Both the position numbers and the translations under genes were made by a program. A stretch of DNA of 64,000 nucleotides from Eulemur rufifrons (Eukaryota; Chordata; Mammalia; Primates; Lemuridae). Within the stretch, counting starts at the first letter, position 1. Each line of letters starts with the position of its first letter. Positions 11,372 through 21,971 of this stretch are shown in pieces. The notes beneath the pieces are model-generated. The model was not told the origin of the DNA. It worked only from the letters and a program-made list of their open reading frames with translations, and did not search any database. The stretch lies in assembly GCF_041146395.1 (NCBI RefSeq), contig NC_090990.1, positions 48,839,501 to 48,903,500 of the forward strand, read 5' to 3'.

Positions 11372-12903
11372 GGTTATCAGGGTAAGATGGTGGATGAGAA
11401 AAACCGCCAACCAGGGTGTCTCTGAAAGGAAGATTTTAGAAGAAAGTGAAAAAAAAATACACAGGCAGGCAAACATAGATAGGATGAGGGTCGGAAGGAA
11501 GGGTGCCTGAAACTACAGGAGACTCCACAGGAAAAGGTGTGGAGGAGAACTGGAAGGAGAAAGGCCCCCGAGAGGCTTGGAGACCAGTGACAAGGGAAGG
11601 TGGAGCAGTTAAATTTCCCCTCCCTTGCATCTCAGACTGCTGGTGGGCTCCTGAGTGGTTGGAGAGACCTGCCAACACCAGTCCAGAGATGGCAGCCACC
11701 AGTGCCAGTGAGCAGTGAGCCTCTTGCAGATGGGGTACCGGGCTCCCATCTCCCTCAGGGCACCTCCCAGTCCGTAGACTCGAGCCAATTGCTTCATTCT
11801 CCCCTTCCCCTCCCCTGCCCGTGGCTGCCAAGAGAGACAATTTAGCCACCACCCAGAGGCATCTGCAGGGAACGCGACCTTTCCTTTTGGGGCCCTACAG
11901 CAGACTGAGGGGTACTCAGACTATGAGCTTCCTACCCACCAGCCCTCCCAGGTGCTACTTGCCTGGTGACTCCAGTAGAGTGGGGCAAATCCCAAGGTGG
12001 AGAGACATTGATCCAGGTTGGGCACCCTGTGGGTGACTTGAGACCAGCCCTCCTCTCCGTAGCAGGGTCAGGGATTGATCTCCAGGGCCCAGGGGACAGG
12101 CCTGCAGACCAGATCCCATATACCCAGGTCTCGATAGCATTGCCCCGGGGCACAAAAGGGATATTTGTGAATGAGTCTACTGAGGTGTATGTGCCTTCAG
12201 GGGCAGATCAGCGTGCTTGAGGGGCAACCCTCCTCCCATGGAAGGGCTGTGTACCCAGCTCCAGCTGAGATCCTAGGCAAGGAACCTCCCAGCCCACATC
12301 ACAACCAGGGGAGATCCACTGGCTTGAGGTCCTACCTGCTGGCAGAGGCCTGGGAGAAACCACAGAGTAGGGGAGGGTGGAAAGGATTGAGGCCTGCTCC
12401 AGACTGTAGGTCTCAGACAGCCGCACCCATACACACAGACTTTGCCGCTGAATGGGGTCATTTTAGCCGCTCCCTGGCAGCTTTGCCCAGAGGCAAATAA
12501 CAGAACTTTGACCCCTGCTAACAGCATTTGTGGTGCTTGAGGGCAGGTTCACCCAACGCAGCTCCACCCAGATTCACTCTCCCACCTGCCCCTACTGAAG
12601 TGGAGAATAAGGACACATCTGGAAGTCCCAGAGCCCCACCCACCACCTGAGGCACTAGAGTGCCTCTCCAGAGGAACAAGAGCTGATTACAGGACCCAAA
12701 AACAACACTGCAGCCTGTTCCTCCCAGCAAACGCCACCTACTGACAGGGAGGTCATTCTACACACCCTTTAAGTGCATCTACTGACTCATAACATAGGGT
12801 GTGGTAGAATCTCACCCACAAATACCACCTACTGGCTCAGGGACTAAAAAGGGTGTCATTATTCAAATGAAAATCTAAAGGTAAGAAGCAACAGCTGGAC
12901 CAG
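11372..12903 (+). promoter_or_regulatory. L1 5'UTR (former internal promoter region)
   Basis: About 1.5 kb, clearly more GC-rich than its surroundings, with no conserved reading frame, lying between the 5' TSD and the ORF1 start. In the L1 family this region carries the internal promoter; activity here is unknown. Its 3' part (12732-12840) contains three spaced copies of a 'CACCTACTGRC'-like motif. Frames inside (for example 11436-11852 minus, 12171-12500 plus) are not genes. Confidence 0.7.
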
Positions 12904-12990
12904 ATGGGAATGAATCAGTGAAAGAACTCTGGAAGCATGAAGAATCAAACAGAAAGCACACCCCCAAAGGGGAACACCAGCTCTCTACCA
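12904..12990 (+). pseudogene. L1 ORF1 N-terminal remnant
   Basis: Begins ATGGGAATGAATCAG and continues with 'AAAGAACTCTGGAAGCATGA' and 'ACACCCCCAAAGG', matching the start of ORF1p (the RNA-binding coiled-coil chaperone) in primate L1. Codon 6 is TGA where relatives have CGA, a typical CpG decay. After about 29 codons the ORF1 text stops and ORF2 text follows in a different frame. The coiled coil, RRM and C-terminal domains are absent. Confidence 0.7.
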
Positions 12991-15900
12991 AAGCTGGTGT
13001 GGTGGTTCTGATTTCAGACAACTTAGTCTTCAAATCAAAAAAAGTAATGAAAGACAAAGAGGGTCACTATATAATGGTGCAGGGTACACTTCAACAAGAA
13101 GATACAACAATTCTAAATATTTATGCACCTAGCTCAGGTGCACCCAGATTCATAAAGCAAATCCTACTTGACCTAAACAAAATGATAAACAGCAACACCA
13201 CAATAGCCTGAGACTTCAACACCCCTCTGACAGAACAGGACAGATCCTCCAAACAGAAAATAAACAAAGAAACAATGGACTTAAACAGAACTCTAGAACA
13301 CATGGGCCTGACTGACATTTATATCCAAAAACCACTGAATACACGTTTTTCTCATCAGCTCATGGGACATTCTCTAAGATTGATCATATCCTAGGCCACA
13401 AAGCATGTCTCAAGAAATTTTTAAAAAATAGAAATTATACCATGCACCTTCTCAGACCACAATGGAATAAAATTAGAAATCAACTCCAACAGAAACTCTC
13501 ATCTCTACACAAAGTCATCAAAACTAAACAATCTTCTGCTGAATAATTATTTCATTAAGGAGGAAATCCAGATGAAAATCAAAAGATTATTTGAACTAAA
13601 GGACAAAGGAGACACAAGTTATCAAAATCTGTGGGACACAGCTAAAGCAGTCCTGAGAGGAAAATTTATATCCATAAATGCCTACATCCAAAAGACAGAA
13701 AGATCACAAATAAACAGTCTAATGAATCATCTCAAAGAACTGGAAAAGGATGAGCCAACCACCCCCAAACCTAGCAGAAAAAAAGAAATACCAAAGATCA
13801 GAGCAGAACCAAATGAAATTGATAATAAAAAAAAACATACGGAAGATTAATAAAACAAAAGTTGGTTCTTTGAAAAAATAAACAAAATTGACATGCCTCT
13901 GGCTAGATTAACGAGAAGCAGAAAAGAAAGAACTCTAATAAGCTCCATCAGCAATGAAAAAGGAGAAATTACAACTGACGCCACGGAAATACAAAATATG
14001 AGCTATGAATACTGTAAAAACCTCTATGCACATAAACTGGAAAATGTGGAGGAAATGTACAAATTCTTAGAAACACACAGCCTCCCTAGGCTCAATCAGC
14101 AAAAAATAGAATTCCTGAACAGACAAATATCAAGTACCAAAATTGAAACAGCAATAAAAGAAACTTTCTAAAAAGAAAAGCCCTGGACCAGAAGGTTTCA
14201 CACCTGAATTTTACCAAACCTACAAAGAAGAACTTGTGCCTATCCTGCAGAAATTATTCCACAACATTGAGAAGGAAAGAATCCTCCCCAACACATTTTA
14301 TGAAGCCAACATAACCCTGATACCAAAACTAGGAAAGGACGGAGCAAAAAAAGAAAACTACAGACCAGTAGCCCTTATGAATATAGATGCAAAAATTCTC
14401 AACAAAATTCTAACAAACCGAATTCAAGTGCTTATCAAAAAAATAATCCATCACAACCAAGTGAGCTTCATCCCAGAGATGCAGGGATGGTTCAACATAC
14501 GCAAATCTATAAATGTAATTCATCACATAAATAGAAGCAAAAACAAAGACCCTATGATCCTCTCAATAGACGCAGAAAAAGCATTTGACAAAATTCAACA
14601 TCCTTTATGATAAGAACACTTAACAAAATAGGCATAGATGGGACTTACCTAAAAATGACACAAGCCATATATGATAAATCCACAGCCAATATCATACTGA
14701 AATTGAAAGCATTCCCACTTAAAACTGGAACCAGACAAGGTTGCCCTTTATCACTGCTTCTATTCAACGTAGTGCTGGAAGTCCTAGCCAGAGCAATCAG
14801 ACAAGAGAAGGAAATCAAGGGCATCCAAATGGGGGCAAAAGATGTCAAACTATCACTCTTTGCTGATGATATGATCTTATATCTAGAAAACCCTAAGGAT
14901 TCTGCCATGAGACTACTGGAATTGATAAACAAATTCAGCAAAGTCTCAGGCTACAAAATCAATGTACAGAAATCAGTAGCATTCCTACATGCCAACAACA
15001 GTCAAACTGAGAACCAAATGAAAATCTCAGTACCCTTTACAATGGCAACAAAGAAAGTAAAACACATAGGAATACATTTTACTAAGGAGGTAAAAGATCT
15101 CTACAGGGAGAACTATGAAACAGTGAGGAAGGAAATAGCAGAACATGTAAACAGGTGGAAAACCATACCATGCTCATGGTCGGCAGAATCAACATGGTTA
15201 AGATGTCTGTATTACCCAAAGTGATCTACGGATTCAATGTAATCCCTATTTAAATACCAACATTATTTTTCACAGATCTAGAAAAAATAATTCTATGCTT
15301 CGTATGGAACCAGAGAAGACCATGTATAGCAAAAGCAATCTTAAGCAAAAAGAACAAATTGGGAGGCATCAGTTTACTAGACTTTAAGCTATACTACAAG
15401 GCCATAGTAACTAAAACAGCATGGTACTGGCACAAGAACAGAGACATAGAACAATAGAACAGAACTGAGAACTCAGATATAAAACCATCGTCATATAGCC
15501 ATCTAACCTTTGACAAAGCAGAGAAAAACATACACTGGAGACAAGAATCCTTATTCGATAAATGGTGCTGGGAAAATCAGATAGCCATATGCAGAAGGCT
15601 GAAACAGGATCCACCCTTTTCACCTCTCACAAAAATCAACTCACGGTGGATAACAGACTTAAACCTAAGGCATGAAACTATAAGAATTCTAGAAGAAAAT
15701 GTTGGAAAAACTCTTATAGACATTGGCCTAGGCAAAGAATTTATGAAGACTACCCCAAAGGCAATCACAGGAACAACAAAATAAACAAATCGGACTGGAT
15801 CAAATTAAAAAGCTTCTGTACAGCCAAGGATACTATCACAAGAGCAAACAGACAACCTACAGAATAAGAGAAAATATTTGCATGTTACACATCTGATAAA

Positions 15901-16580
15901 GGGCTGATAACTAGAATCTATAAAGAGCTGAGCAAAATCAGCAAGAAAAAATCAAACAACCACGTCAGAAAGTGGGCAAAGGATACGAACAGAAACTTTT
16001 CAAAAGAAGATAGACTAATGGCTAACAAACATGAAAAAATGCTCAACATCTCTAATCATCAGGGAAATGCAAATCAAAACCACAATGAGATGTCACTTAA
16101 CTCCAGTGAGAATGGCCTTTATCAAAAAGTCCCAAAACAATAAATACTGGCATGGATGTGGAGAGATGGGAACACTTATGCTGGTGGGACTGCAAACTAG
16201 TACAACCTCTGTGGAAAGCAATATGGAGATACCTCAAAGAGATAAAAGTAGAACTACCATTTGATCCAGCAATCTCATTACTGGGCATCTACCCAAAAGA
16301 ACAAAAGACATACTATAAAAAAGACATCTGCACTCAAATGTTTATAGCAGCACAATTCACAATTGCAAAGATGTGAAAACAACCCAAATGCCCATCAATA
16401 CATGAGTGGATCAATAAAATGTGATATATATATACCATGGAGTTCTACTCAGCCACAAAAAAAATGGTGATATAGCACCTCTTGTATTATCCTGGATAGA
16501 GCTAGAACCCCTTCTACTAAGTGAAATACCCCAAGAATGGAAAAACAAGCACTGCATGGACTCACCATCAAATTGGTATT
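12987..16580 (+). pseudogene. L1 ORF2 pseudogene (endonuclease/reverse transcriptase)
   Basis: ORF2p is the L1 endonuclease/reverse transcriptase that nicks target DNA and primes cDNA synthesis. Here it starts about 70 residues into the endonuclease: 'KAGVVVLISD' (12990 on) and 'LNIYAPSSGAPRF' (13113-13151), whose Tyr corresponds to Y115 in human ORF2p. A stop sits just before the 'DFN' motif (13212 on; D145/N147 equivalents). The N14 and E43 region is gone, so the nuclease is dead. Open pieces follow at 13572-13850, 13893-14171, 14236-14610 and 14607-15224. The last carries 'RQGCPLS' (14733-14753) and the polymerase motif FADD (14859-14870). Later segments (16031-16376) encode 'EMQIKTTM' and 'MFIAAQFTIAKM' C-terminal text in shifted frames. 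Multiple frameshifts; non-functional. Confidence 0.93.
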
Positions 16581-16803
16581 AACTGAAAAACACTTAAGTG
16601 CACATATAGTAATAACATTCATCAGGTGTTGGGTAGGTGAAGGGGGAGGAGGGGATGGGTATATACACACCTAATGGGTGTGGTGCCCACCATCTTGGGG
16701 ATGGACACGCTTGAAGCTCTGAGTCAGGTGGGGCAAGAGCAATACATGTAAGATAAGCATTTGTACCCCTGTAATATGCTGAAATAAAAAAAAAATTAAA
16801 AAA

Positions 16804-16816
16804 AGAAGTCAGGTCT
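16804..16816 (+). repeat. Target-site duplication, right copy
   Basis: AGAAGTCAGGTCT directly after the L1 A-tail, identical to 11359-11371. Confidence 0.95.
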
Positions 16817-16849
16817 ACCTGATACCACACCCAGGCCCTGCCCAGGTTT

Positions 16850-17240
16850 GCTCACCCAATGAGTCATGTCCCTTCAGTAATCCCACTCACGAGATCAATT
16901 TAGTGAGAAGTACTAGTATTTATTAACAACAAGAAATAAAAAAATAGAATAGAAAACAACAGAGGGCATCCTACCTAAAGGATAAGTATTGGTCTGTGAT
17001 ACATTTGTTTCAACTATATATTTAATATGTATGCATGGTGTCCTTGGTAGCAATATCATGTTAAGGCCACTGTTCTAAACCACTTAGCAATAATCCTGCT
17101 TGCATGAGTAAGTGGCAATTATCAGACCCACTTATTGGGCTTTTAAAGAAGATCTGTGGAGAGAAAGCAAAGGGTCTACCAGTGCTTCAGAAAGCACTAA
17201 GTGTGGAGATATCAAGAACTCTTTATTAGTTTTTGCCCCT
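16850..17240. other. Unique sequence, nothing recognised
   Basis: After a short MIR remnant at 16817-16850, no repeat or exon is identified. Confidence 0.45.
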
Positions 17241-17244
17241 AGAG

Positions 17245-17449
17245 CTGGGGTCAATAAATTTTTTTTTAAGGCACAGATAGTATTAATAAAACCTCTAGGC
17301 TTGCTGGCCAGATGGTCTCTGTGGTCCCTACTCAATTCTGCAAAGCAGCCATAGACAATATGTAAATGAATGGGTATGTCTGTGTTCGGTGAATCCATAT
17401 TTATAAAAGCAGACAGCTGGCCTGTGGGCTGTGGTTTGCTGACCCCTAC
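17245..17449 (-). mobile_element. hAT-Charlie non-autonomous DNA transposon
   Basis: Both ends are recognisable: left 'CTGGGGTCAATAAATT', right 'GTGGTTTGCTGACCCCTAC', the inverted form of a 'CAGGGGTCRGCAAAC' terminal repeat. Internal landmarks are 'GCAGCCATAGACAATATGTA' and 'CTGGCCTGTGGGCTGTGG'. I see no clean 8-bp TSD. The exact MER number is not certain. Confidence 0.7.
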
Positions 17450-17639
17450 TCAGCAAACTCAAGTCTTGGGTAAAGTACTTGAATTATCATGGTTTAGGCC
17501 TATAGTAATTGAATGCCCCCAAATTATCCATACAGCCCAAAGATCAAATGATCCTTCTAAGATTAAAGTTTAAATTTCTGCTCCGAAAGACATCATTCCC
17601 ACATTATTAAATGTATTATATAGGCATTACTGTATAAAA

Positions 17640-18055
17640 GAATTACAGCAAACTTGAGCAAATATTTTTTATCTCATAATTTCTCTGGTCAGGAATTTGG
17701 GCCTGGCTTAGCCGGGTGCCTCTGCCTCTCTCACAAAGCTGCCATCAAGATAGCAACTGTGGCTGTGGTCTCATCTAAAAGTCTGACCGGGGTAACATTC
17801 TCTTTTAAGGTCACTCACGTGTTTGTTGGCAAGATTAAGTTCTTTAGAGGTTTTCCTCAGTTCCTTGCCAGGTGGAACTGTTCTCTTGTAGGCATAGTTC
17901 TCTTGTAATAAGCTGATCTTGGTAACATCCCATCATGTTTTCCACACTGTGAGCACTAGACGTCAGTCACTCAGTCTAACCCGTACGCAAGGGGAGGAGA
18001 TTACACCGGGGCGTACGTACCAGGAGCCAGAAGTCATCTGGAGCCATTTAAGGGG
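17640..18055 (-). mobile_element. MaLR/MLT1-type LTR, antisense (diverged)
   Basis: Landmarks shared with the 44.9-45.3 kb element in the same orientation: 'TCTCATAATTTCTCTGGTCA', 'GGAATTTGGGCCTGGCTTAG' and, at the far side, 'GCAAGGGGAGGAGATTACAC'. Old LTR retrotransposon remnant with no coding part. Confidence 0.5.
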
Positions 18056-18080
18056 CTGCCTCCCACGTAAGGGCTAGCTA

Positions 18081-19140
18081 TATCATTCATTCTTTCACCA
18101 ATATTTATCGAGCCCCTACCTCGTGCAAGGCACTACAGCAGGGAGTGGACAGAACAGACAAACCCTTGCTCTCATTCTAGTGAGGGAAGATAAACAGTAA
18201 ACAAAAAAAGGAATTAACACCCAATGTCAGATGGTATTATGAACTGAATGTTTGTGCTCCCTGCCCCTAAATTCATACATTGAAGCCCTAATCTCCAGTG
18301 TGGCTATTTTTAGAGGTAGGGTCTCTAAGGAAGTAATTAAGGTTACTGAGATCATAATGATGGGCCCTGATCTGATAGGATTATAGCAGTTGGTCTCTGA
18401 GATTTGTTATTAAAAAGCAAAGTTTTCTTATAAGAGACACCAGAAAGTTCACTCCCTCTCTCTTATCACATGGAGGAGGTCCCCGTGTGAGGGCATAGTG
18501 AGAAGACAGCCAGCTACACGCCAGGAATGGAATTTGTTGGCTCCCTGATCGTGGACTCCTGGCCTCCAGGACTGACTGGGAGAAGATGAACGTCTGTTGT
18601 GTAAGCCATCCGGTCTATGGGGTTTTGTTATGGCAGCCGGAGCACACTAACACGGATGGCGATAAGTGCCATGGAGAAAAATAAAGCAGAGCAGTGCTGG
18701 GGAAGGGTTTGCAATTTTAAATTGGGTGGTGAATGTAGGCTCCATGGAGGTGACATCTGAGCAAAGGGCACAGGAGGTGAAGGAACGAGCCATGCAGATG
18801 TGGGAAAGAGGGGAGAGCTAGTGCACAGACCCTGAGACTGGGAGCGTGCTGTTCAAGGAACAGCAAGGACATAGTCATATTCGGGACAAAATATATTTAG
18901 GGAGAGAAGAGGAAAACATGTGGGGCAGTCAGTCATTGTAAGAATTTTCACTTTTAATAAAATAGGAAGTTGTTGCAGGGTTTTCAACTGAGCAGTGCCA
19001 TGATCTAACTAATGCTTTAATGTGATCCTCTGGCTGCTGTATAGAGATCAGGAGGAAAGGCAAGGTTGGATGCAGGAAGCCCGTTAGGAGACAGGAGCGG
19101 CTTGGGTGCAAATGGAAATAATGAGAAGTCAACCACTTAC
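18081..19140 (-). repeat. L2 LINE 3' region, antisense, split by an LTR
   Basis: Starts with 'CATTCATTCTTTCACC' and 'ATATTTATCGAGCCCCTACC', then 'CAGTAAACAAAAAAAGG'. It resumes after the LTR at 18655 with 'GATAAGTGCCATGGAGAAAA', 'GGAACGAGCCATGCAGATGT', 'AAGGAACAGCAAGGACATAG' and 'GATCCTCTGGCTGCTGTATA'. One of the longest L2 3' remnants here. Confidence 0.85.
18235..18654 (+). mobile_element. MaLR (MLT1-type) solo LTR inside L2
   Basis: A 420-base LTR beginning TATTATGAACTGAATG (MLT1 copies begin TGTTATGGACTGAAT) and ending 'GGCAGCCGGAGCACACTAAC'. It is flanked by 5-bp TSDs GATGG at 18230-18234 and 18655-18659, the size expected for ERVL-MaLR integration. The L2 text continues on both sides, confirming the insertion. 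No internal region or second LTR. Confidence 0.82.
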
Positions 19141-19149
19141 TCTCAGTCT

Positions 19150-20030
19150 CAGAGGCAAAATGCTAGTTCCTAAGTAGTTACTAAGGTTCTTCATCAGCAC
19201 AGCTCCATCAGTAAACCTCCTGTTTGTAGGGCTGACAAGGAAAGAGCACTAGACCAGAGGCCAGGAGGCCAGGTCCTGGTCTGCACTCTGTGAGGCTGGC
19301 AAAGGGATGAGACAGTCAACCTCTGGGTCTCTGAGGATGTCTGGACGGGGTCCTCTCTCATTGTGAACTGATAACTTCATGAGACTGTAAGTGGAAGACA
19401 GATTTAGAACAAATGAACAGTTGGATTACTGTTCACTTTAAGCTTGATCACTGCTCGTGAGAGAAGAAAATACACAGGAAATTGCAGAGCTGGGCCCTCA
19501 GAAAAATTAAAAAACAATTATGGGCAAATTATTATAACATCCTTGGGAAAACTCCATGTTTAATCTTTAAGAAGCCTGGGGCCTAAGTAAACTAAGGGAT
19601 GTACATTAGTGAATTTTCCCAAGGCAAATGAAGAAAACAGAATTCAACCTCAAATCTGACAAAAGCCTATTTTTCAGGGAGTGAAGTGATATGGCTTTAC
19701 AGACAGTCCAATGACTCCAGTCTCCTTCTGTGTTCCCACATGTCAAGTCCAATTCACCTTGACAAGGCATCGCCCCTCCAATAAAGGGATTAAGGATCAT
19801 TATTTGCCATCTACCCCGCCCCCTGGAAATCCACCTGAGGAAATCGGTAGGAGCCAAAGGCATCCTTAAACACTTAAGTGAAACAGGTTGAGACTTGGTG
19901 ACAGCTGCTTTCAGAGCCCCATCAGGCAGTTTGTCCAAGTGAAAACCACATACACACCACCAAATATCTTTTTTAGTAACAAAATTATAATTTTAAACTC
20001 TTGCGGGGCAGTGCAAGGGGTTGCAACCAG
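19150..20030. other. Unique sequence with a weak MIR-like scrap
   Basis: Near 19240-19350 the order 'AGAGCACTAGACCAGAGGCC' then 'CAACCTCTGGGTCTCTGAGG' hints at a diverged sense MIR. The rest is unrecognised; the frame at 19606-19938 minus has no supporting features. Confidence 0.4.
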
Positions 20031-20034
20031 CATT

Positions 20035-20215
20035 TCTGGACTGTTCATTGCCTACCAGGTATATGCCTGTGTTAACTCATTTATTCCTCACAATGACCTT
20101 GGGAGGTAGATATTATCATCTGCTCTGCAGAGGAGGGGACTGAGCCTGGCTTGCCTTAGGACCTGCAGCCAGAAAGTGCAGAGCTGGGACTGCTTACATA
20201 CCCACGCTCTCCCGC
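20035..20215 (-). repeat. MIR SINE, antisense
   Basis: Reverse MIR: 'TTAACTCATTTATTCCTCAC', 'GACCTTGGGAGGTAGATATT', then 'AGCCAGAAAGTGCAGAGCTG'. Confidence 0.8.
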
Positions 20216-20443
20216 CCCACAGTGCTGCCATGCTGAGGTGTTTTGTCTCAAGGGTTGGTTCTGATCACTACAGCCTTAATATTCACTGAGCCCTGAATTG
20301 AACATCAGTCATCTTCTATCCACGTTCTAGTTGTTTTCATTTGAGAACTAATGTCATCAGTGCATTGGGGAATTTAAGAGTACCAAATAATTTCAAACTA
20401 TGCCAGGCTGTAGGGCTGCAAAATAGGTTATCAGCATGTTCAT

Positions 20444-20584
20444 CAGTGGTACCCAGCCTTTTTGCCACCAGGGAACAGTTTTATGGAAGACAATTTTTCC
20501 AAAGGGGATGGGATGGGGAAATGGCAGGGGGTGGAGCTCTACAACCTGGTCCCTAACAGGCAGACTGGGGGTTGGGGACCCCAG
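20444..20584 (-). mobile_element. MER1-like hAT element, first of a head-to-head pair
   Basis: Runs from 'CAGTGGTACCCAGCCTTTTT' through 'GGAAGACAATTTTTCC' to 'GGGGGTTGGGGACCCCAG'. The interior is reduced compared with family members, which have a longer palindromic GC-rich centre. The flanking 8-mers (ATGTTCAT / GTGCAGAG) do not match, so one end may be rearranged. Confidence 0.65.
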
Positions 20585-20601
20585 GTGCAGAGGGCTTAGA
20601 G

Positions 20602-20753
20602 CTGGGTCCCCAACCCTCTGGTTGTGGCCCAGTACCAATTGGTGACCTGTTAGAAACCACCACCTGAGCTCCGCCCCTCTCCCCCACCCAAATCTGTGTA
20701 AGAATTGTCTTCCATGAAACAGGTCCCTGGTGCCAAAAAAGTTGGGACCACTG
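20602..20753 (+). mobile_element. MER1-like hAT element, second, with 8-bp TSD
   Basis: Starts CTGGGTCCCCAACCCTCTGG and ends 'GGTCCCTGGTGCC' then 'GTTGGGACCACTG'. Flanked by GCTTAGAG (20594-20601) and GTTTAGAG (20754-20761), an 8-bp TSD with one mismatch, as expected for hAT transposons. Opposite in orientation to 20444-20584. Confidence 0.72.
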
Positions 20754-20761
20754 GTTTAGAG

Positions 20762-21000
20762 AGTGGCCTCTGCAGTTCAACTAGTCTATACTCAAACTTT
20801 ACCACTTAGTAGCCATGTGACTTTGGGCAAGTTACTTAACCTCTCTGAGCTTGAGCTTCTTCATTTGTAAAACAAGAACAATAACGGTGTCTACCTCATT
20901 AGGTTCTGCATATATTAATTATGACGGTTCACATAGATTGCTTAGAACAATGCCTAGCACATGGTAAATATTCAATAAATGTTTTACAGTGTTATTGTTT
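20762..21000 (+). repeat. MIR SINE
   Basis: Clear sense MIR: 'CCATGTGACTTTGGGCAAGT', 'TACTTAACCTCTCTGAGCTT', 'GCCTAGCACATGGTAAATAT' and 'TCAATAAATGTTTT'. Confidence 0.9.
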
Positions 21001-21009
21001 GCCTGGAAA

Positions 21010-21970
21010 ATGACCTTCTCTGCGGTTGCTGAAGCTATTGCTTTGTTCCTGCCAACTTTTCAGGCTGTTTTTGTGCATTCATTTTTTAATAACAGATCTC
21101 AGAAACTGGTATAATTCTCTTGTTCCAAAGTTATAGCTAGTCTTGATCTTTATTGTCTAATTCTTCCTGAATTGGTGGTGTATTGCTTGACAATTCAAAT
21201 CCTGGCATAGAAAAATAAGCTTACATCTCTCCCATGTCTGCCCCAGAACTCTGGTGTTAAATCCACCAGGCTGAACTTATAAGCAAACTTCTATTTAAGT
21301 ACTGTTCACGATGGTGATTCTCTAAATATCCTCTCAGAAGTGTGCTTTTATCTTTCCAGAGGCTTTTCTGTTCTCATTAATAAACAGAATGGTTAGAGTG
21401 GGAAGTGTTGCCAAAAGAATTTGTTGCCACATGACTTCTGATCAGTCTTTGTTCTGACAGATCTAATTTTTCAAGAAAAGCCAGAAATCCAGATTTTTTT
21501 TTTTTTTGTGGCAAAAATCTCATGCCTTCTAAATGGTGGCAACTAATTCAGGTGGGAGCCACAGGTAACTGATCAAATATTGATAACTATTATAATTAAA
21601 TGTTGGCAACTAATCAAGACAAGATCCATAGGCCAATAATTTTTTTTAATCTCTGGTCTAGTATAGCTCAAAGGTCCCATCTGGTTTGAAAATTTGAGAT
21701 TATTAATAAAAGAATAAAAATTAAAAGAATGGAAATGGTCTCAGCAAAATAACAAACATTTAGGAATGTTTTGTGATTTGGGGCCAACATCCTATTAACT
21801 ATGCCACCAAAAACCTGCTTATGGGGAAAGGCTTTTCTTCTGATTAATTCACTAGTGTGGAACTGCTTGAAACCACATGGTAGGGGGTGACCTTGAGTTT
21901 ACAGAAAATAGCTTGCCCTTCCACAGTTTTCAACCTAACCCTGGAAGCAGATTGGATCTCCGATAATTAG
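21010..21970. other. Unique sequence, no gene seen
   Basis: Contains a T run at 21495-21507. No exon or repeat recognised. Confidence 0.45.
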
Positions 21971-21971
21971 T

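Larger units (their letters stand above)
11372..16803 (+). mobile_element. L1 LINE with 5'UTR, internally deleted, TSD-flanked
   Basis: A 5,432-base insertion between 13-bp direct repeats (AGAAGTCAGGTCT), ending in an A-rich tail (16786-16803). Order: GC-rich 5'UTR (11372 to about 12903), about 29 codons of ORF1 (from 12904), an abrupt jump into the ORF2 endonuclease domain (about 12990), ORF2 reverse transcriptase and C-terminus (to about 16580), and a 3'UTR with a G-rich 'GAAGGGGGAGGAGGGGATGG' tract. Matching TSDs and a 5'UTR show it was not 5'-truncated in the usual way; the missing sequence is internal. Frameshifts and stops throughout ORF2 show it is dead. The 3'UTR and C-terminus resemble the 56.2-56.7 kb fragment, suggesting a strepsirrhine L1 lineage. 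Confidence 0.93.

Noticed and set aside
11480..12740. GC-rich stretch as a CpG-island promoter of a host gene
   Set aside because: It lies between the L1 TSD and L1 ORF1 and is the L1 5'UTR; no host exon nearby.
14236..15224. L1 reverse transcriptase frames as an active LINE
   Set aside because: Endonuclease N-terminus and ORF1 are gone, and stops and frameshifts break ORF2.
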